A stretch of DNA of 64,000 nt from Fredinandcohnia onubensis (GCF_031181385.1 NZ_JAPSKV010000002.1:186001-250000), one strand, 5' to 3'; shown: positions 18,643 through 27,200, numbered from the stretch's first letter. Notes: generated from the letters alone by a model not told the origin. Translations and numbers: made by a program.

Positions 18643-20004
18643 ATGATGACGGAAAAAATTCTTATCGAGGTGATTCCTGTTTCTGACGATCAGGATTCCT
18701 TTTTACAAATAAAAATGAGTGACATCATCATTAAGAAGTTTGGCTTACAAAAGGAACAGCCAATTGAATTATACTGTAACAGGAATAGTCTTATGGTAAA
18801 AATCGTATCTATTAATGAGAGCGAGCCTGTCATTCAATGTCCAACTTTCATATTAAAGGAATTACAGCTTCCTTCTGAGAATTTTTCTATAACGTTATTC
18901 AAGAAAGCATATAACAAACTAGAAATGGGTCCGGTAATCGGACTATTAACAGAAGCAACTGAAAAAAACAACCAAGTATCATTTGGGGCAATCGGAGAGT
19001 TTTGCGAGGAACTGTCACTCTATGCATGCGAAATCGGAGTACTTTTCTATGTATTCTCCTTAAATACATTTTATGACCACAAAGGGTACATCTTTAACGA
19101 TGGAAAATGGAAAAAGTCGACTGTTCCTTACCCGCATGTGGTTCACAACCGGATTCACTCACGCAAACGAGAACAACACCAGAGTTTTATCGATTTTACA
19201 AATGAACTACAAATAAACAAAGTCCCATATTTTAATGATCATTTTCTAAATAAATGGGAAGTACACGAAATGTTATATGAAAATGAGCATCTCCATTCTT
19301 ATCTACCTGACACCGTGCTTTTAACAAATAAAGATGTTCTCTTTGAAATGCTTGAAAAATATCAATGTGTTTTTGTAAAACCGGTCCATGGGAGCCAGGG
19401 GAGAAATATTTTTCGGATTCAAAAAACGGATGAAGATACGTATTTTTTAGATTATACAACGTTCTCAGGTGACATTGAGACGGTCCATCAAAGCTTCCCA
19501 TCCCTCTTTCAATCCTTACTCTCAAGGCTAAAACAGCATACTTTCATCGTACAACAATGTATTCCGCTTCTTTCCTATAAAGAAAAGCCATTGGATTTTC
19601 GCGTGCTCTGTCAAAAACAATATAGTGAAAAATGGCAACTAACCTCGATTGTTGCCCGTGTATCTTCAAAGGATGAATTTGTTTCCAATCTGGCAAGAGG
19701 TGGAGAAATTCAAAAGATTCATAATGTCCTTCTAGAAAACTTTGAAATGAAGGAGATTCCGCATATTAAGAGATTAATAAAAGACTTGGCACTTGAAGTT
19801 GCTGAAATTATTGATGGAACAGCGGACGGAATATTTGCGGAATTAGGGATTGACCTAGCTCTCGATGAAACTGGAAAGCCAACCATTATAGAGGTTAATA
19901 CGAAACCATCAAAAAATCAGGAACAGGATAAACTATCGACCAAAATTCGCCCAAGCGCAAAAGCGCTTCTGCAGCATTGTGTCTTCCTTTCCAACCTAAC
20001 ATGA
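18643..20004 (+). CDS. yheD: YheC/YheD-type endospore coat-associated ATP-grasp protein (1 of 4)
   Basis: 453 aa, the length of B. subtilis YheD, whose fusions form rings around the forespore. Residues 1-90 form a beta-rich N-terminal domain. MGPVIGLLTE near 105 opens the conserved region. The ATP-grasp domain follows, with VFVKPVHGSQGRNIFRI near 245 (ATP-binding Lys and Gly-rich loop), LDFRVLC near 322, FAELGIDLALD near 405 and EVNTKPSKNQ near 425 (metal-binding Glu/Asn). It should catalyse ATP-dependent ligation to a carboxylate, but no substrate is known. It leads four tandem paralogues behind a SigK-like promoter. Assignment to yheD rather than yheC is by length. Confidence 0.85.
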   Translation: MMTEKILIEVIPVSDDQDSFLQIKMSDIIIKKFGLQKEQPIELYCNRNSLMVKIVSINESEPVIQCPTFILKELQLPSENFSITLFKKAYNKLEMGPVIGLLTEATEKNNQVSFGAIGEFCEELSLYACEIGVLFYVFSLNTFYDHKGYIFNDGKWKKSTVPYPHVVHNRIHSRKREQHQSFIDFTNELQINKVPYFNDHFLNKWEVHEMLYENEHLHSYLPDTVLLTNKDVLFEMLEKYQCVFVKPVHGSQGRNIFRIQKTDEDTYFLDYTTFSGDIETVHQSFPSLFQSLLSRLKQHTFIVQQCIPLLSYKEKPLDFRVLCQKQYSEKWQLTSIVARVSSKDEFVSNLARGGEIQKIHNVLLENFEMKEIPHIKRLIKDLALEVAEIIDGTADGIFAELGIDLALDETGKPTIIEVNTKPSKNQEQDKLSTKIRPSAKALLQHCVFLSNLT

Positions 20005-20041
20005 TCAATCAAAAATAGTATAAAAGAAAGGGGAGAATCTT

Positions 20042-21103
20042 GTGATTTCACTGGGATTTGTTACGCTTTATCCGAACCAGGAAAAAGGTTATGCAACGGA
20101 ACTTGCTAAACGTGCACCTGATTTTGGGATTCAACTTTTCCGATTTACACCAACCTCCATCGAACCAGCCTCTGAAATGATTCAAGGAGAAAAATACAAT
20201 GCGATTTCACATACTTGGGAAAAATGTAAATTTGAAATTCCAACCTATTTATATGACCGCTGTTTTTACTCAGATGATGAAGTCTCTAAGAAAAGTCAGC
20301 CGATTATGAACTGGTTAAAAAGGAGGCCGGGCAATCTATTTTTAGGGCAAGGTCTTCCAAGTAAATGGGAGATTTATAAAATTTTAAGTCAAGATGAGAA
20401 ATTATCACCTTATATCCCTTCAACTGAACAAGCACTCTCTTCACCCGCTATCCTTCGAACCCTAATGAAAAAACATCAACTCATTCTAAAACCAGAAAAA
20501 GGTTCGATGGGAAAAGGGATTATTGGTCTCTTTCTTCACCAGGATTATGTTGAAGCAATCTATAAAGATGCTAATCAACTAAAAAAGCAGCAGTTTACAA
20601 CAAGAAGGGATTTAAAAAAGTGGCTTGATATGATCATTTCTAACCAGCCCTATTTATCTCAAACCTATTTGCCTCTCCATGATGCAGACAACCGCCCTTT
20701 TGATATTCGAATTCTACTTCAAAAAAATGGGCATGGAGTATGGATTGAGCAAGGTCGTGGAATCCGTCTAGGATTGCCTGAGCATCTCATTTCAAATTTA
20801 GGTGGCGGTGGGGAAACTCATTCCATTGAGAGTTGGACAGAAAAAATGTCTTTCAATCAAAGGCAATTACTTTCGGATAATATTCATACAATTATTAATA
20901 GGTTACCAGAGGTTCTTGAAGAACATTTTGATCCATTATTCGAACTTGGAGTTGATTTAGGTCTTACAAAGGACGGTGCCATCTGGATATTAGATACAAA
21001 TTCAAAACCAGGTAGAAAGGTAGTTATAGAAACGAGTCCGGAACAAGAAGAAACCCTTTATAAGACATTATTAGAATATTGCACACATCTACATTCTACT
21101 TAG
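20042..21103 (+). CDS. yheC: YheC/YheD-type ATP-grasp protein (2 of 4), short form
   Basis: 353 aa, close to B. subtilis YheC. It starts with GTG (GGGGAGAA upstream) and lacks the beta-rich N-terminal domain, opening directly with SLGFVTLYP. ATP-grasp elements: LILKPEKGSMGKGIIGL near 145, FDIRILLQ near 221, LGGGGETHS near 255, FELGVDLGL near 301 and ILDTNSKPGRK near 318. The acceptor substrate is unknown. It lies 37 bp after the first paralogue and is probably co-transcribed with it. Confidence 0.83.
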   Translation: MISLGFVTLYPNQEKGYATELAKRAPDFGIQLFRFTPTSIEPASEMIQGEKYNAISHTWEKCKFEIPTYLYDRCFYSDDEVSKKSQPIMNWLKRRPGNLFLGQGLPSKWEIYKILSQDEKLSPYIPSTEQALSSPAILRTLMKKHQLILKPEKGSMGKGIIGLFLHQDYVEAIYKDANQLKKQQFTTRRDLKKWLDMIISNQPYLSQTYLPLHDADNRPFDIRILLQKNGHGVWIEQGRGIRLGLPEHLISNLGGGGETHSIESWTEKMSFNQRQLLSDNIHTIINRLPEVLEEHFDPLFELGVDLGLTKDGAIWILDTNSKPGRKVVIETSPEQEETLYKTLLEYCTHLHST

Positions 21104-21106
21104 AAA

Positions 21107-21223
21107 AGCACAAGGCGCCCGCTAATCGGCGACAAGCATAAGACGAGCGCTGACAGAAGGTGTCTTTTACCTTCAGAAGCGATTGGCTTATGACCTCGAA
21201 CCGATGGCGCCTGAAGCTAGACA
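21107..21223. repeat. Structured Bacillaceae-type intergenic repeat
   Basis: A GC-richer block between ATP-grasp genes 2 and 3. AGGCGCC, ATCGG and CATAAG in the left half are complementary in order to CTTATG, CCGAT and GGCGCCT in the right half. GAAGG ... CCTTC forms an inner hairpin. The ending GGCGCCTGAAGCTAGACA recalls a repeat commonly seen between Bacillus genes (from memory). It lies inside a putative operon, so it could modulate read-through or mRNA stability. Confidence 0.6.
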
Positions 21224-21246
21224 CTTTTAAAAAGGAGCTGTAAAAA

Positions 21247-22605
21247 ATGCGTACACCGCTACCACTGAAAATTACGGAACAAGTAAATGGAACCGTGAAT
21301 ATTCCTAAAACATTCAAACTAAAAACACCAATCAAGCGTATCTTTTTTGGTACGTCCTCCTGTGAATGTAAGGTCGTCCAAACTGACCAACAGGAAATTA
21401 AAATGTCCCAGGATATTTTTACAGACTTAAAAATTCCCTATACAAGTACAACTCAAGTGATCATCCATGAGGATCATCTCTATATTGGGCCTTTGGTCGG
21501 AATTTTCACAGCTGGTTTTAGTGAGTCGATGATTCGCCCAATTGGTGAACGAACACTGTTTTTTGCGAAGCTTTTGGCCCAAGAAAAAACTGTCGGAGCA
21601 TACGTTTTTATTTTTGGTGCGAAACATATTGATTGGGATAAGGGTACCATTCATGGACTTTTTCATAGCCATAATGGCTGGGAAACGATTGAAATTCCGT
21701 TTCCTAATGTTGTCTATGACCGTCTTCCAAACCGTCGTACTGAAAAACATAAAACATTAAGTGAAATTAAACAACGTTTACATCATGAATACTTAATTCC
21801 ATGGTTTAATCCTGGATTTTTTGATAAATGGGAAATTCATCAGTTATTAGAGGGTGACCACCGCGTTGCTACGTATTTACCAGAAACCCATAAAAACCCG
21901 ACCTTTTCGCTAATTGAACGAATGCTTTCGAAGTATCAGCATGTATACATTAAACCAGCAAACGGAAGCCTTGGTTTAGGAATCTATCAAATTCTATTTG
22001 ATCGTGAAACAGATGAATATTATTGTCGATTTCGGGATTCGGACGGAAAAAATCGTCTCCAACGTTTTTCTTCCATTGAGGCATTTGTCAACACTCATTT
22101 CCGTAATAGACGATTGGAGCATTATATTGTCCAACAAGGCATTCATCTAATCCGGAGTGATCATAAAACGATTGATTTTCGTATTCATACGAATAAAGAT
22201 GAAAAAGGAAAATGGCAGGTTAGCGTGATGGCTGGAAAAATTGCAGGTCGTGGCAGTGTTACAACGCATTTAAATAATGGTGGTGTGGTCCGAACACTTA
22301 CTGAAGTATTCCCTGATGTTGAAGAGTGCAAAAAAGTCACTGATTCACTAAGCCAGGCGGCCCTTTTATTAAGTGAAGTTATTGATTCTCGGCAAAAAGG
22401 GCATATCGGGGAACTTGGTTTTGATTTAGGTATTGATAAAAATGGAAGTGTATGGCTTTTCGAAGCGAATTCAAAGCCGGGTCGCTCGATTTTTTCTCAT
22501 CCAAAGCTAAGAAAATACGATAAACTCTCAAGTAGACTACCACTACAATACGCTGTTTACTTAACGGAAACGACGATTAAGGCCCCTGAGGAAGTGTTCA
22601 AATGA
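21247..22605 (+). CDS. YheC/YheD-type ATP-grasp protein (3 of 4)
   Basis: 452 aa full-length paralogue: beta-rich N-terminal domain (1-90), IGPLVGIFTAGF near 81, YDRLPNRR near 158, VYIKPANGSLGLGIYQI near 236, IDFRIHTNKDEKG near 309, and EANSKPGRS near 412. Its ribosome site AAAAGGAGC follows the repeat at 21107-21223 immediately. It overlaps the fourth paralogue by 4 bases (ATGA), which implies translational coupling. A spore-envelope ligase role is inferred from the family; the substrate is unknown. Confidence 0.83.
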   Translation: MRTPLPLKITEQVNGTVNIPKTFKLKTPIKRIFFGTSSCECKVVQTDQQEIKMSQDIFTDLKIPYTSTTQVIIHEDHLYIGPLVGIFTAGFSESMIRPIGERTLFFAKLLAQEKTVGAYVFIFGAKHIDWDKGTIHGLFHSHNGWETIEIPFPNVVYDRLPNRRTEKHKTLSEIKQRLHHEYLIPWFNPGFFDKWEIHQLLEGDHRVATYLPETHKNPTFSLIERMLSKYQHVYIKPANGSLGLGIYQILFDRETDEYYCRFRDSDGKNRLQRFSSIEAFVNTHFRNRRLEHYIVQQGIHLIRSDHKTIDFRIHTNKDEKGKWQVSVMAGKIAGRGSVTTHLNNGGVVRTLTEVFPDVEECKKVTDSLSQAALLLSEVIDSRQKGHIGELGFDLGIDKNGSVWLFEANSKPGRSIFSHPKLRKYDKLSSRLPLQYAVYLTETTIKAPEEVFK

Positions 22606-23786
22606 GCACCATTTACTATCACATCGAAAAACAGGAATGGTATCAATGTGAGGAGGAAAATGGACTTTTAATCGGAACGGAAAATACAATCATTTCTTAT
22701 GTTGGGAGCAGGCAGGAGCATTCGCTCCCTTTTTCTGTTACTAAAAGTGGAAAGCGTGTTGGGCCATTAATTGGAATTCTCACCGGCTCTTCAAAGGACA
22801 ATACCTTTATTGGAAATCTCAAAGATTTAAAAAGGATTCTTTCATCCTTACAGGCCGAAGATGCCTTAGGAATCGTTATGACACCAAATTCCTTACAGGA
22901 ACATTCAGTTGAATGCTTTACCTTTTACCAGCCTATACAAAAATGGATCAAACTCCGGACACCACTTCCAGACGTAGTCTATAATCGTGTTCCTTATCGT
23001 CGCATGGAGAAATCAAAGCATTTCATGGATATAGTTTCTTTTTTTAGAACAAAGGGTATCCCCTTTTTTAACCCGTCCTTTTTTTCAAAATGGACTGTTT
23101 ATCAAATTTTACGAAAAAATGAATTTGTTTCATCCTTTCTTCCTGATACCATACTTCTTAAACAAAAAAGCGACCTTGAACAAATGATAACAAAACATCA
23201 GGACCTCTATATAAAGAGTTCTGCTGGACATAAAGGCATTGGCCTTTACCGGATAAAAAAATGGAAGAATCTTTTTATTGTAGAAACACCAAACGAAAAA
23301 CAAAGCTATTCATCCCTTACCTCATTCTGGGAGAAAAATGAAGAATCTTTTATACAAGAGGAATATCTATTGCAAAAAGCCATACAGGCTGACACATTTA
23401 AAGGCAAGCGGTACGACATACGTCTATTATGTCATTATGACGAAAGTGGGTATATCATAAGCGGTATTGGAGTCCGAGTTGCAGGCGAGAATGAGGTTAC
23501 TACACATGTTCCAAATGGGGGGTCAATTATTCCATATGAATCTGTAAGTAGCCGTTTTAACGAAGCCATTTTACAACAGCTTGTTTTTGAGATTGGAAAA
23601 GAGCTTGTAGAGCAAACCGGCGAATTTATCGGAGAATTCTCAATTGACCTTGGGCGTTCTGTGGATGGCGAAATTATCATATACGAAATTAATTCAAAAC
23701 CGATGGTATTTGATGAGACGTATATTCGTGAGAAAGGACTTGAAAATTTAACCAGACTCCTTATAATGAAAGGGACAAAAGTGTAA
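22602..23786 (+). CDS. YheC/YheD-type ATP-grasp protein (4 of 4)
   Basis: 394 aa paralogue with a shortened N-terminal domain. VGPLIGILTGSS lies near 50, YNRVPYRRMEKSK near 126, LYIKSSAGHKGIGLYRI near 203 with Ser where the others have Pro, YDIRLLCHYD near 274, and IYEINSKPM near 367. It starts within the stop of the third paralogue. The four copies are clearly divergent in sequence, so the duplication is old and the products probably have separate acceptors. Function is not established. Confidence 0.82.
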   Translation: MSTIYYHIEKQEWYQCEEENGLLIGTENTIISYVGSRQEHSLPFSVTKSGKRVGPLIGILTGSSKDNTFIGNLKDLKRILSSLQAEDALGIVMTPNSLQEHSVECFTFYQPIQKWIKLRTPLPDVVYNRVPYRRMEKSKHFMDIVSFFRTKGIPFFNPSFFSKWTVYQILRKNEFVSSFLPDTILLKQKSDLEQMITKHQDLYIKSSAGHKGIGLYRIKKWKNLFIVETPNEKQSYSSLTSFWEKNEESFIQEEYLLQKAIQADTFKGKRYDIRLLCHYDESGYIISGIGVRVAGENEVTTHVPNGGSIIPYESVSSRFNEAILQQLVFEIGKELVEQTGEFIGEFSIDLGRSVDGEIIIYEINSKPMVFDETYIREKGLENLTRLLIMKGTKV

Positions 23787-23841
23787 GCGCCTTAAACAGC
23801 TTATACGAATCGTTCAAATACTACCTAAGGAGAGCTAATTG

Positions 23842-24054
23842 ATGATCTCACATTTTCAGTGGAAACCTCTATATAAAAGCAGGAAAATTCCTGGTTGGAG
23901 CTTTTCCTTCTATTATCAAGGAACGAAGTATAATGGAAACTATAATAAGGATGGAAGCATCGATTGGCATGGCACTCATCCAGATTTAAAAGTAATAAAC
24001 GATATAACCAAACAAATTCATGAATTAATGCTTTTTCATGTTTACGATAATTAA
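23842..24054 (+). CDS. yheE: Small conserved protein YheE (DUF5342 type)
   Basis: 70 aa from the ATG at 23842, with AAGGAGAG upstream; a TTG one codon earlier is possible. It is aromatic-rich, with FQWKPLYKSRKIPGWSFSFY followed by a YNGNYNKDGSIDWHG segment. This matches B. subtilis YheE, the next gene after yheC/yheD, from memory. No catalytic motif was seen. Its place at the end of the ATP-grasp cluster suggests a spore-related role. Confidence 0.75.
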   Translation: MISHFQWKPLYKSRKIPGWSFSFYYQGTKYNGNYNKDGSIDWHGTHPDLKVINDITKQIHELMLFHVYDN

Positions 24055-24101
24055 CAGGATATTCTATTCACCTCCTTCACAGACTAAGACTACAATTGCG
24101 T

Positions 24102-24244
24102 GTTCAAAAAGGAGGATGAAAAGGACCAAGAAGTTCGAGGCGGTGCAGTTTTGAGTAGCGGAACGTATGTAGTTAATACGTGAGCAACGGAAAAACAAGC
24201 CAACGAAGAAATCCGATGTGTCATTTTCACCGGACTTTTTGAAC
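24102..24244. repeat. MITE-like element, copy 1
   Basis: 143 bp bounded by inverted GTTCAAAAAG (24102-24111) and CTTTTTGAAC (24235-24244). A second copy, inverted and about 75-80% identical by eye, is at 34269-34410. It has no coding capacity of its own; open frames across it are incidental. No target-site duplication was visible. A non-autonomous miniature inverted-repeat element is the best description. Confidence 0.75.
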
Positions 24245-24268
24245 ATCCGCTATAAAGGAGGTTTTTTT

Positions 24269-24454
24269 ATGGCTGAAAAAGGAAAAGAGCGCGAAGACCT
24301 TCAATATGAAGGTAAAGATGAGGCATTCATGGATGTCGATCGCTTCATAAACGAAGGGATGGCTGGTGGAAGTGTTCATCGCTTTCATGGTCAAACAAAT
24401 ATAGAAGAAGCACGGGATTTTGTTGAGGAAGAACCACCAAAAGAACTTGAATAG
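24269..24454 (+). CDS. Small acidic protein of unknown function
   Basis: 61 aa from the ATG at 24269, chosen for the strong AAAGGAGG 8 bases upstream; the frame is open further up into the MITE-like repeat, which is not credible as coding. It is highly charged, with an acidic C-terminus (FVEEEPPKELE). No domain is recognised. It starts 24 bases after the repeat and is followed at once by a terminator, so it is monocistronic. The small acidic hydrophilic character is common among sporulation proteins in Bacillaceae, but that is speculation. Confidence 0.7.
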   Translation: MAEKGKEREDLQYEGKDEAFMDVDRFINEGMAGGSVHRFHGQTNIEEARDFVEEEPPKELE

Positions 24455-24468
24455 CAGTTAGCCACACT

Positions 24469-24501
24469 TTCTCCTTCTGTTATAATAGAAGGAGATTTTT
24501 T
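24469..24501 (+). terminator. Intrinsic terminator with a promoter-like loop
   Basis: CTCCTTCT (24471-24478) and AGAAGGAG (24487-24494) are followed by TTTTTTA. The loop contains TATAAT, and the 3' arm contains AAGGAG, so the stretch could double as a -10 box and ribosome site for the next gene. Confidence 0.65.
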
Positions 24502-24528
24502 ATGCTGCGATATAAGGAGTATTTTAAA

Positions 24529-25437
24529 ATGATTAATAATTTAAAGAATCACTATAAGGATGCGTTTGTAACGTCTGAATCGCCATACAATACTGAGACA
24601 TATATGTGGTTTCTAACAGATTCTGGACCTTTGTTTGGGATAAAAAAGGAGCAACTTTCTTCAAAAGAGGCCTCCCTTCTATCTTCTCTTTTTACACCAT
24701 ACGGCACTCATGAAAAAGATATGACGGATACTCAGGCATTCTGGTATAACCTTTTGTTTTTGCAACAAGGAAACCTTTCCCCTGATCAACTGTCTTTTAC
24801 ACAATGCCGGTTTATTCAATTTCATGCTGACCAACCAATTACCGACAAACTTGAATTCCAGGAAGCTATTCAAGCGCTATTACCACGGGATACGATCTTT
24901 TTATGGGAAAATGACTCGAGTGGAGTTCTAATTGAAACCAGAAATGAGGAAGTGGTTGAGGATGTCATTTACGATGAAATTACCGTTACATTAACTAGTG
25001 ATTTCTATACCGATATGAATTTATTCATCGGACAAACCCATCCCCTTTCAGACAATATCGGCTCACTTTTTCAAAATGAAAGAGAATGGTTTCGTAAAGG
25101 AATACATTTTTTACATAAACAGAAAGTCTATCGACTTCACGATATTTTGCCTTTTTTACTATTAGAAGGATTGGATAATGGTTTTCGAAACCAACTTAAA
25201 AATATAATACCCGTGGAACTTCAAGGTGACCATGAATTACTAGAAACAATCAAGGTTTTCTTTGAAAGTGATTTAAACGTGTCTAATGCAGCTAAACGGT
25301 TATACATGCATCGAAATAGCTTACAATATCGTATTGAGAAATTCATCGAAAAGTCGGGAGTCGATATAAAACATTTCCATGGTGCTGTTACGACGTATTT
25401 AGCAATTCTAGAATTAGAGCACTATTCAGATTTGTAG
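24529..25437 (+). CDS. PucR-type helix-turn-helix transcriptional regulator
   Basis: 302 aa from the ATG at 24529 (AAGGAG 9 bases upstream). An alternative ATG at 24502 uses an AAGGAG buried in the terminator stem and would add nine residues. The C-terminal ~60 residues form the PucR/CdaR HTH: SDLNVSNAAKRLYMHRNSLQYRIEKF, ending in a helix with YLAILELE. The N-terminal two thirds have no recognised ligand domain. It lies directly upstream of msmX, in the same orientation, so it may sense carbon status, but that is inference. Confidence 0.8.
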   Translation: MINNLKNHYKDAFVTSESPYNTETYMWFLTDSGPLFGIKKEQLSSKEASLLSSLFTPYGTHEKDMTDTQAFWYNLLFLQQGNLSPDQLSFTQCRFIQFHADQPITDKLEFQEAIQALLPRDTIFLWENDSSGVLIETRNEEVVEDVIYDEITVTLTSDFYTDMNLFIGQTHPLSDNIGSLFQNEREWFRKGIHFLHKQKVYRLHDILPFLLLEGLDNGFRNQLKNIIPVELQGDHELLETIKVFFESDLNVSNAAKRLYMHRNSLQYRIEKFIEKSGVDIKHFHGAVTTYLAILELEHYSDL

Positions 25438-25440
25438 ACA

Positions 25441-25470
25441 TGCACGAAAACCCTTTCAAAGTTTTGTGCA
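25441..25470 (+). promoter_or_regulatory. Inverted repeat between the PucR-type gene and msmX
   Basis: TGCACGAAAAC ... GTTTTGTGCA, ten paired bases with one G/A mismatch. No T tract follows, so it is either a weak terminator or an operator. Confidence 0.45.
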
Positions 25471-25515
25471 ATTTACACATTTACGATTTTGGCCTCTCTA
25501 AAGTAAACTTTAACT

Positions 25516-25532
25516 ATCGAAAACGTTTACAC
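25516..25532 (+). promoter_or_regulatory. cre-like CcpA site just before msmX
   Basis: CGAAAACGTTTACA matches the cre consensus except at the first T. It sits between the presumed promoter and the ribosome site, where CcpA could act as a roadblock. Confidence 0.45.
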
Positions 25533-25546
25533 TAGGAGGAGAAACA

Positions 25547-26644
25547 ATGGCTGAATTAGTATTAGACCATATTTACAAAGTATATGACAATAAAGTAACA
25601 GCAGTAGAAGATTTTAACCTTCACATTCAAGATAAAGAATTCATCGTATTCGTAGGTCCATCTGGTTGTGGTAAATCTACAACATTACGTATGATTGCAG
25701 GACTAGAAGAAATTTCCCAAGGTGATTTCTTCATAGATGATAAACGTGTGAATGATGTTGCTCCTAAAGATCGTGACATCGCGATGGTATTCCAAAACTA
25801 TGCATTATATCCACATATGAGTGTATATGATAACATGGCTTTCGGATTAAAGCTTCGTAAATTCCCTAAAGACGAAATTGATCGTCGTGTGAAAGAAGCA
25901 GCAAAAATTCTTGGCCTAGAAGAATACTTAACTCGTAAGCCAAAAGCTTTATCAGGTGGTCAGCGTCAGCGTGTTGCACTAGGTCGTGCGATTGTTCGTG
26001 ACGCAAAGGTATTCTTAATGGACGAACCTTTATCAAACCTTGATGCTAAGCTTCGTGTACAAATGCGTGCTGAAATTTCTAAACTACACCAACGTCTGCA
26101 AACAACTACTATTTACGTAACTCATGACCAAACAGAAGCGATGACAATGGCTACTCGTCTTGTTGTTATGAAAGATGGTATTATTCAACAAGTTGGTGCA
26201 CCAAAAGATGTTTATGACAACCCTGAAAACGTATTCGTTGCTGGTTTCATTGGATCTCCTGCGATGAACTTCTTCCCAGGTACTTTACAAGATGGTACAT
26301 TTACAATCGGTAATGTAAATATTGCTGTTCCTGAAGGTAAAATGAAAGTTCTACGTGAGCAAGGCTATGTAAACAAAGACATCATCCTTGGTATTCGTCC
26401 TGAGGACATCCATGATGAGCCTGTATTCATCGAGTCTTCTCAAGGATCTAAAATTAATGCACTAATTGAAGTATCCGAATTAACTGGTGCAGAAACAATG
26501 CTTTATTCACAGCTTGGAAATACGGATTTCGTTGCACGTGTAGATTCTCGTACACAAGCAAAACCAGGTGAAACAATTGAACTTGCATTTGATATGAACA
26601 AATCCCACTTCTTCGATGCTGAAACTGAAAAAAGAATTCGTTAA
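25547..26644 (+). CDS. msmX: Multi-sugar ABC transporter ATPase MsmX
   Basis: 365 aa, the MsmX/UgpC length. Walker A GPSGCGKST (about 38-46), Q-loop, signature LSGGQRQRVALG (about 134-145), Walker B VFLMDEPLSNLD and switch THDQTEAM are followed by a C-terminal TOBE/OB regulatory domain. MsmX is a shared ATPase that energises several CUT1 sugar importers (maltodextrin, arabino-oligosaccharides and others); none of those permeases is in this window. Codon choice is more biased than in neighbours, consistent with strong expression. A strong AGGAGG precedes it and a perfect terminator follows. Confidence 0.93.
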   Translation: MAELVLDHIYKVYDNKVTAVEDFNLHIQDKEFIVFVGPSGCGKSTTLRMIAGLEEISQGDFFIDDKRVNDVAPKDRDIAMVFQNYALYPHMSVYDNMAFGLKLRKFPKDEIDRRVKEAAKILGLEEYLTRKPKALSGGQRQRVALGRAIVRDAKVFLMDEPLSNLDAKLRVQMRAEISKLHQRLQTTTIYVTHDQTEAMTMATRLVVMKDGIIQQVGAPKDVYDNPENVFVAGFIGSPAMNFFPGTLQDGTFTIGNVNIAVPEGKMKVLREQGYVNKDIILGIRPEDIHDEPVFIESSQGSKINALIEVSELTGAETMLYSQLGNTDFVARVDSRTQAKPGETIELAFDMNKSHFFDAETEKRIR

Positions 26645-26655
26645 TCTTAAAATTG

Positions 26656-26682
26656 AAAGTCGCCCACTTGGGCGACTTTTTT
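26656..26682 (+). terminator. Intrinsic terminator of msmX
   Basis: AAAGTCGCCC-ACTT-GGGCGACTTT followed by a T tract 12 bases past the stop. Confidence 0.92.
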
Positions 26683-26699
26683 ACATTGGTCCAGCTTTG

Positions 26700-26942
26700 C
26701 TATTCGTTAATAAGGATCGTTTCTTGGTTATGACAGTTCGGACAATAAAATAGATGAGCACATTCATTGTTTTGAAAGGTTGTTTGGATGCCGTCTATTT
26801 TTTTCATGTCATCAATTGGCATATATGCACTATAATCATCAAAATAATCGATAATACGTCCTGAATCCTCTAAGGAATTCCCACATTGTGCACATGAGAA
26901 GCTAGCATTGTTAAAGCCATTACATAATGGACAAATTGGCAT
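26700..26942 (-). CDS. Small zinc-ribbon protein
   Basis: 80 aa with three C-x2-C pairs: CPLC at 4-7, CAQC at 17-20 and CPNC near 68-71. They suggest two zinc knuckles, one split across the chain. Between them is an acidic, Tyr/Asp-rich linker. No named family is recognised. It is convergent with msmX and divergent from the SASP gene, so it is transcribed alone; AGAGAAGA lies upstream of the ATG. A nucleic-acid or protein-binding role is possible. Confidence 0.75.
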   Translation of the reverse strand: MPICPLCNGFNNASFSCAQCGNSLEDSGRIIDYFDDYSAYMPIDDMKKIDGIQTTFQNNECAHLFYCPNCHNQETILINE

Positions 26943-27043
26943 GATCTTCTCTCCTATATTCTTAATTACTTACCGATAGTTTTTGATGAAACTATACTGT
27001 TATGCTTTCTTTTTCATAGGAATTAATTGGTAGATAAATTTTC

Positions 27044-27072
27044 GAATATAATCTTCTCTTCGTCACATAATA
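27044..27072 (+). promoter_or_regulatory. SigG-type forespore promoter of the SASP gene
   Basis: GAATA (27044-27048), 17-base spacer, CATAATA (27066-27072), an excellent match to the SigG consensus. Transcription would begin near 27079, leaving a leader of about 154 nt before the SASP start codon. Confidence 0.75.
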
Positions 27073-27140
27073 CTTAGTACAAACACAGCAACAACAACTC
27101 ACCAAGCAACACCGAAACAATCTTTAAACAGTTTTTACTC

Positions 27141-27200
27141 GGGTTAGCCTAGAGGCTAAGGAAACCCTTATATCTGGTGCAATTCCGGAGTAACCCACCA
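27141..27200 (+). ncRNA. Structured 5' leader of the SASP mRNA
   Basis: TTAGCC-TAGA-GGCTAA (27144-27159) forms a tetraloop hairpin. TGGTG (27175-27179) pairs with CACCA (27196-27200). GGGTTA (27141-27146) is the exact complement of TAACCC (27191-27196), so the region can fold as a closed multi-branched structure or in alternative forms. It ends about 20 nt before AAGGAG. No known riboswitch class is matched. Confidence 0.5.

Noticed and set aside
24064-24246. Minus-strand open frame across MITE copy 1
   Set aside because: Lies entirely in a non-coding interspersed repeat; no ribosome site.
27141-27200. Cobalamin riboswitch before the SASP gene
   Set aside because: GGTGCAATTCCGG resembles one conserved block, but the downstream B12 box and the other conserved loops are missing and a cobalamin link to a SASP makes no sense.
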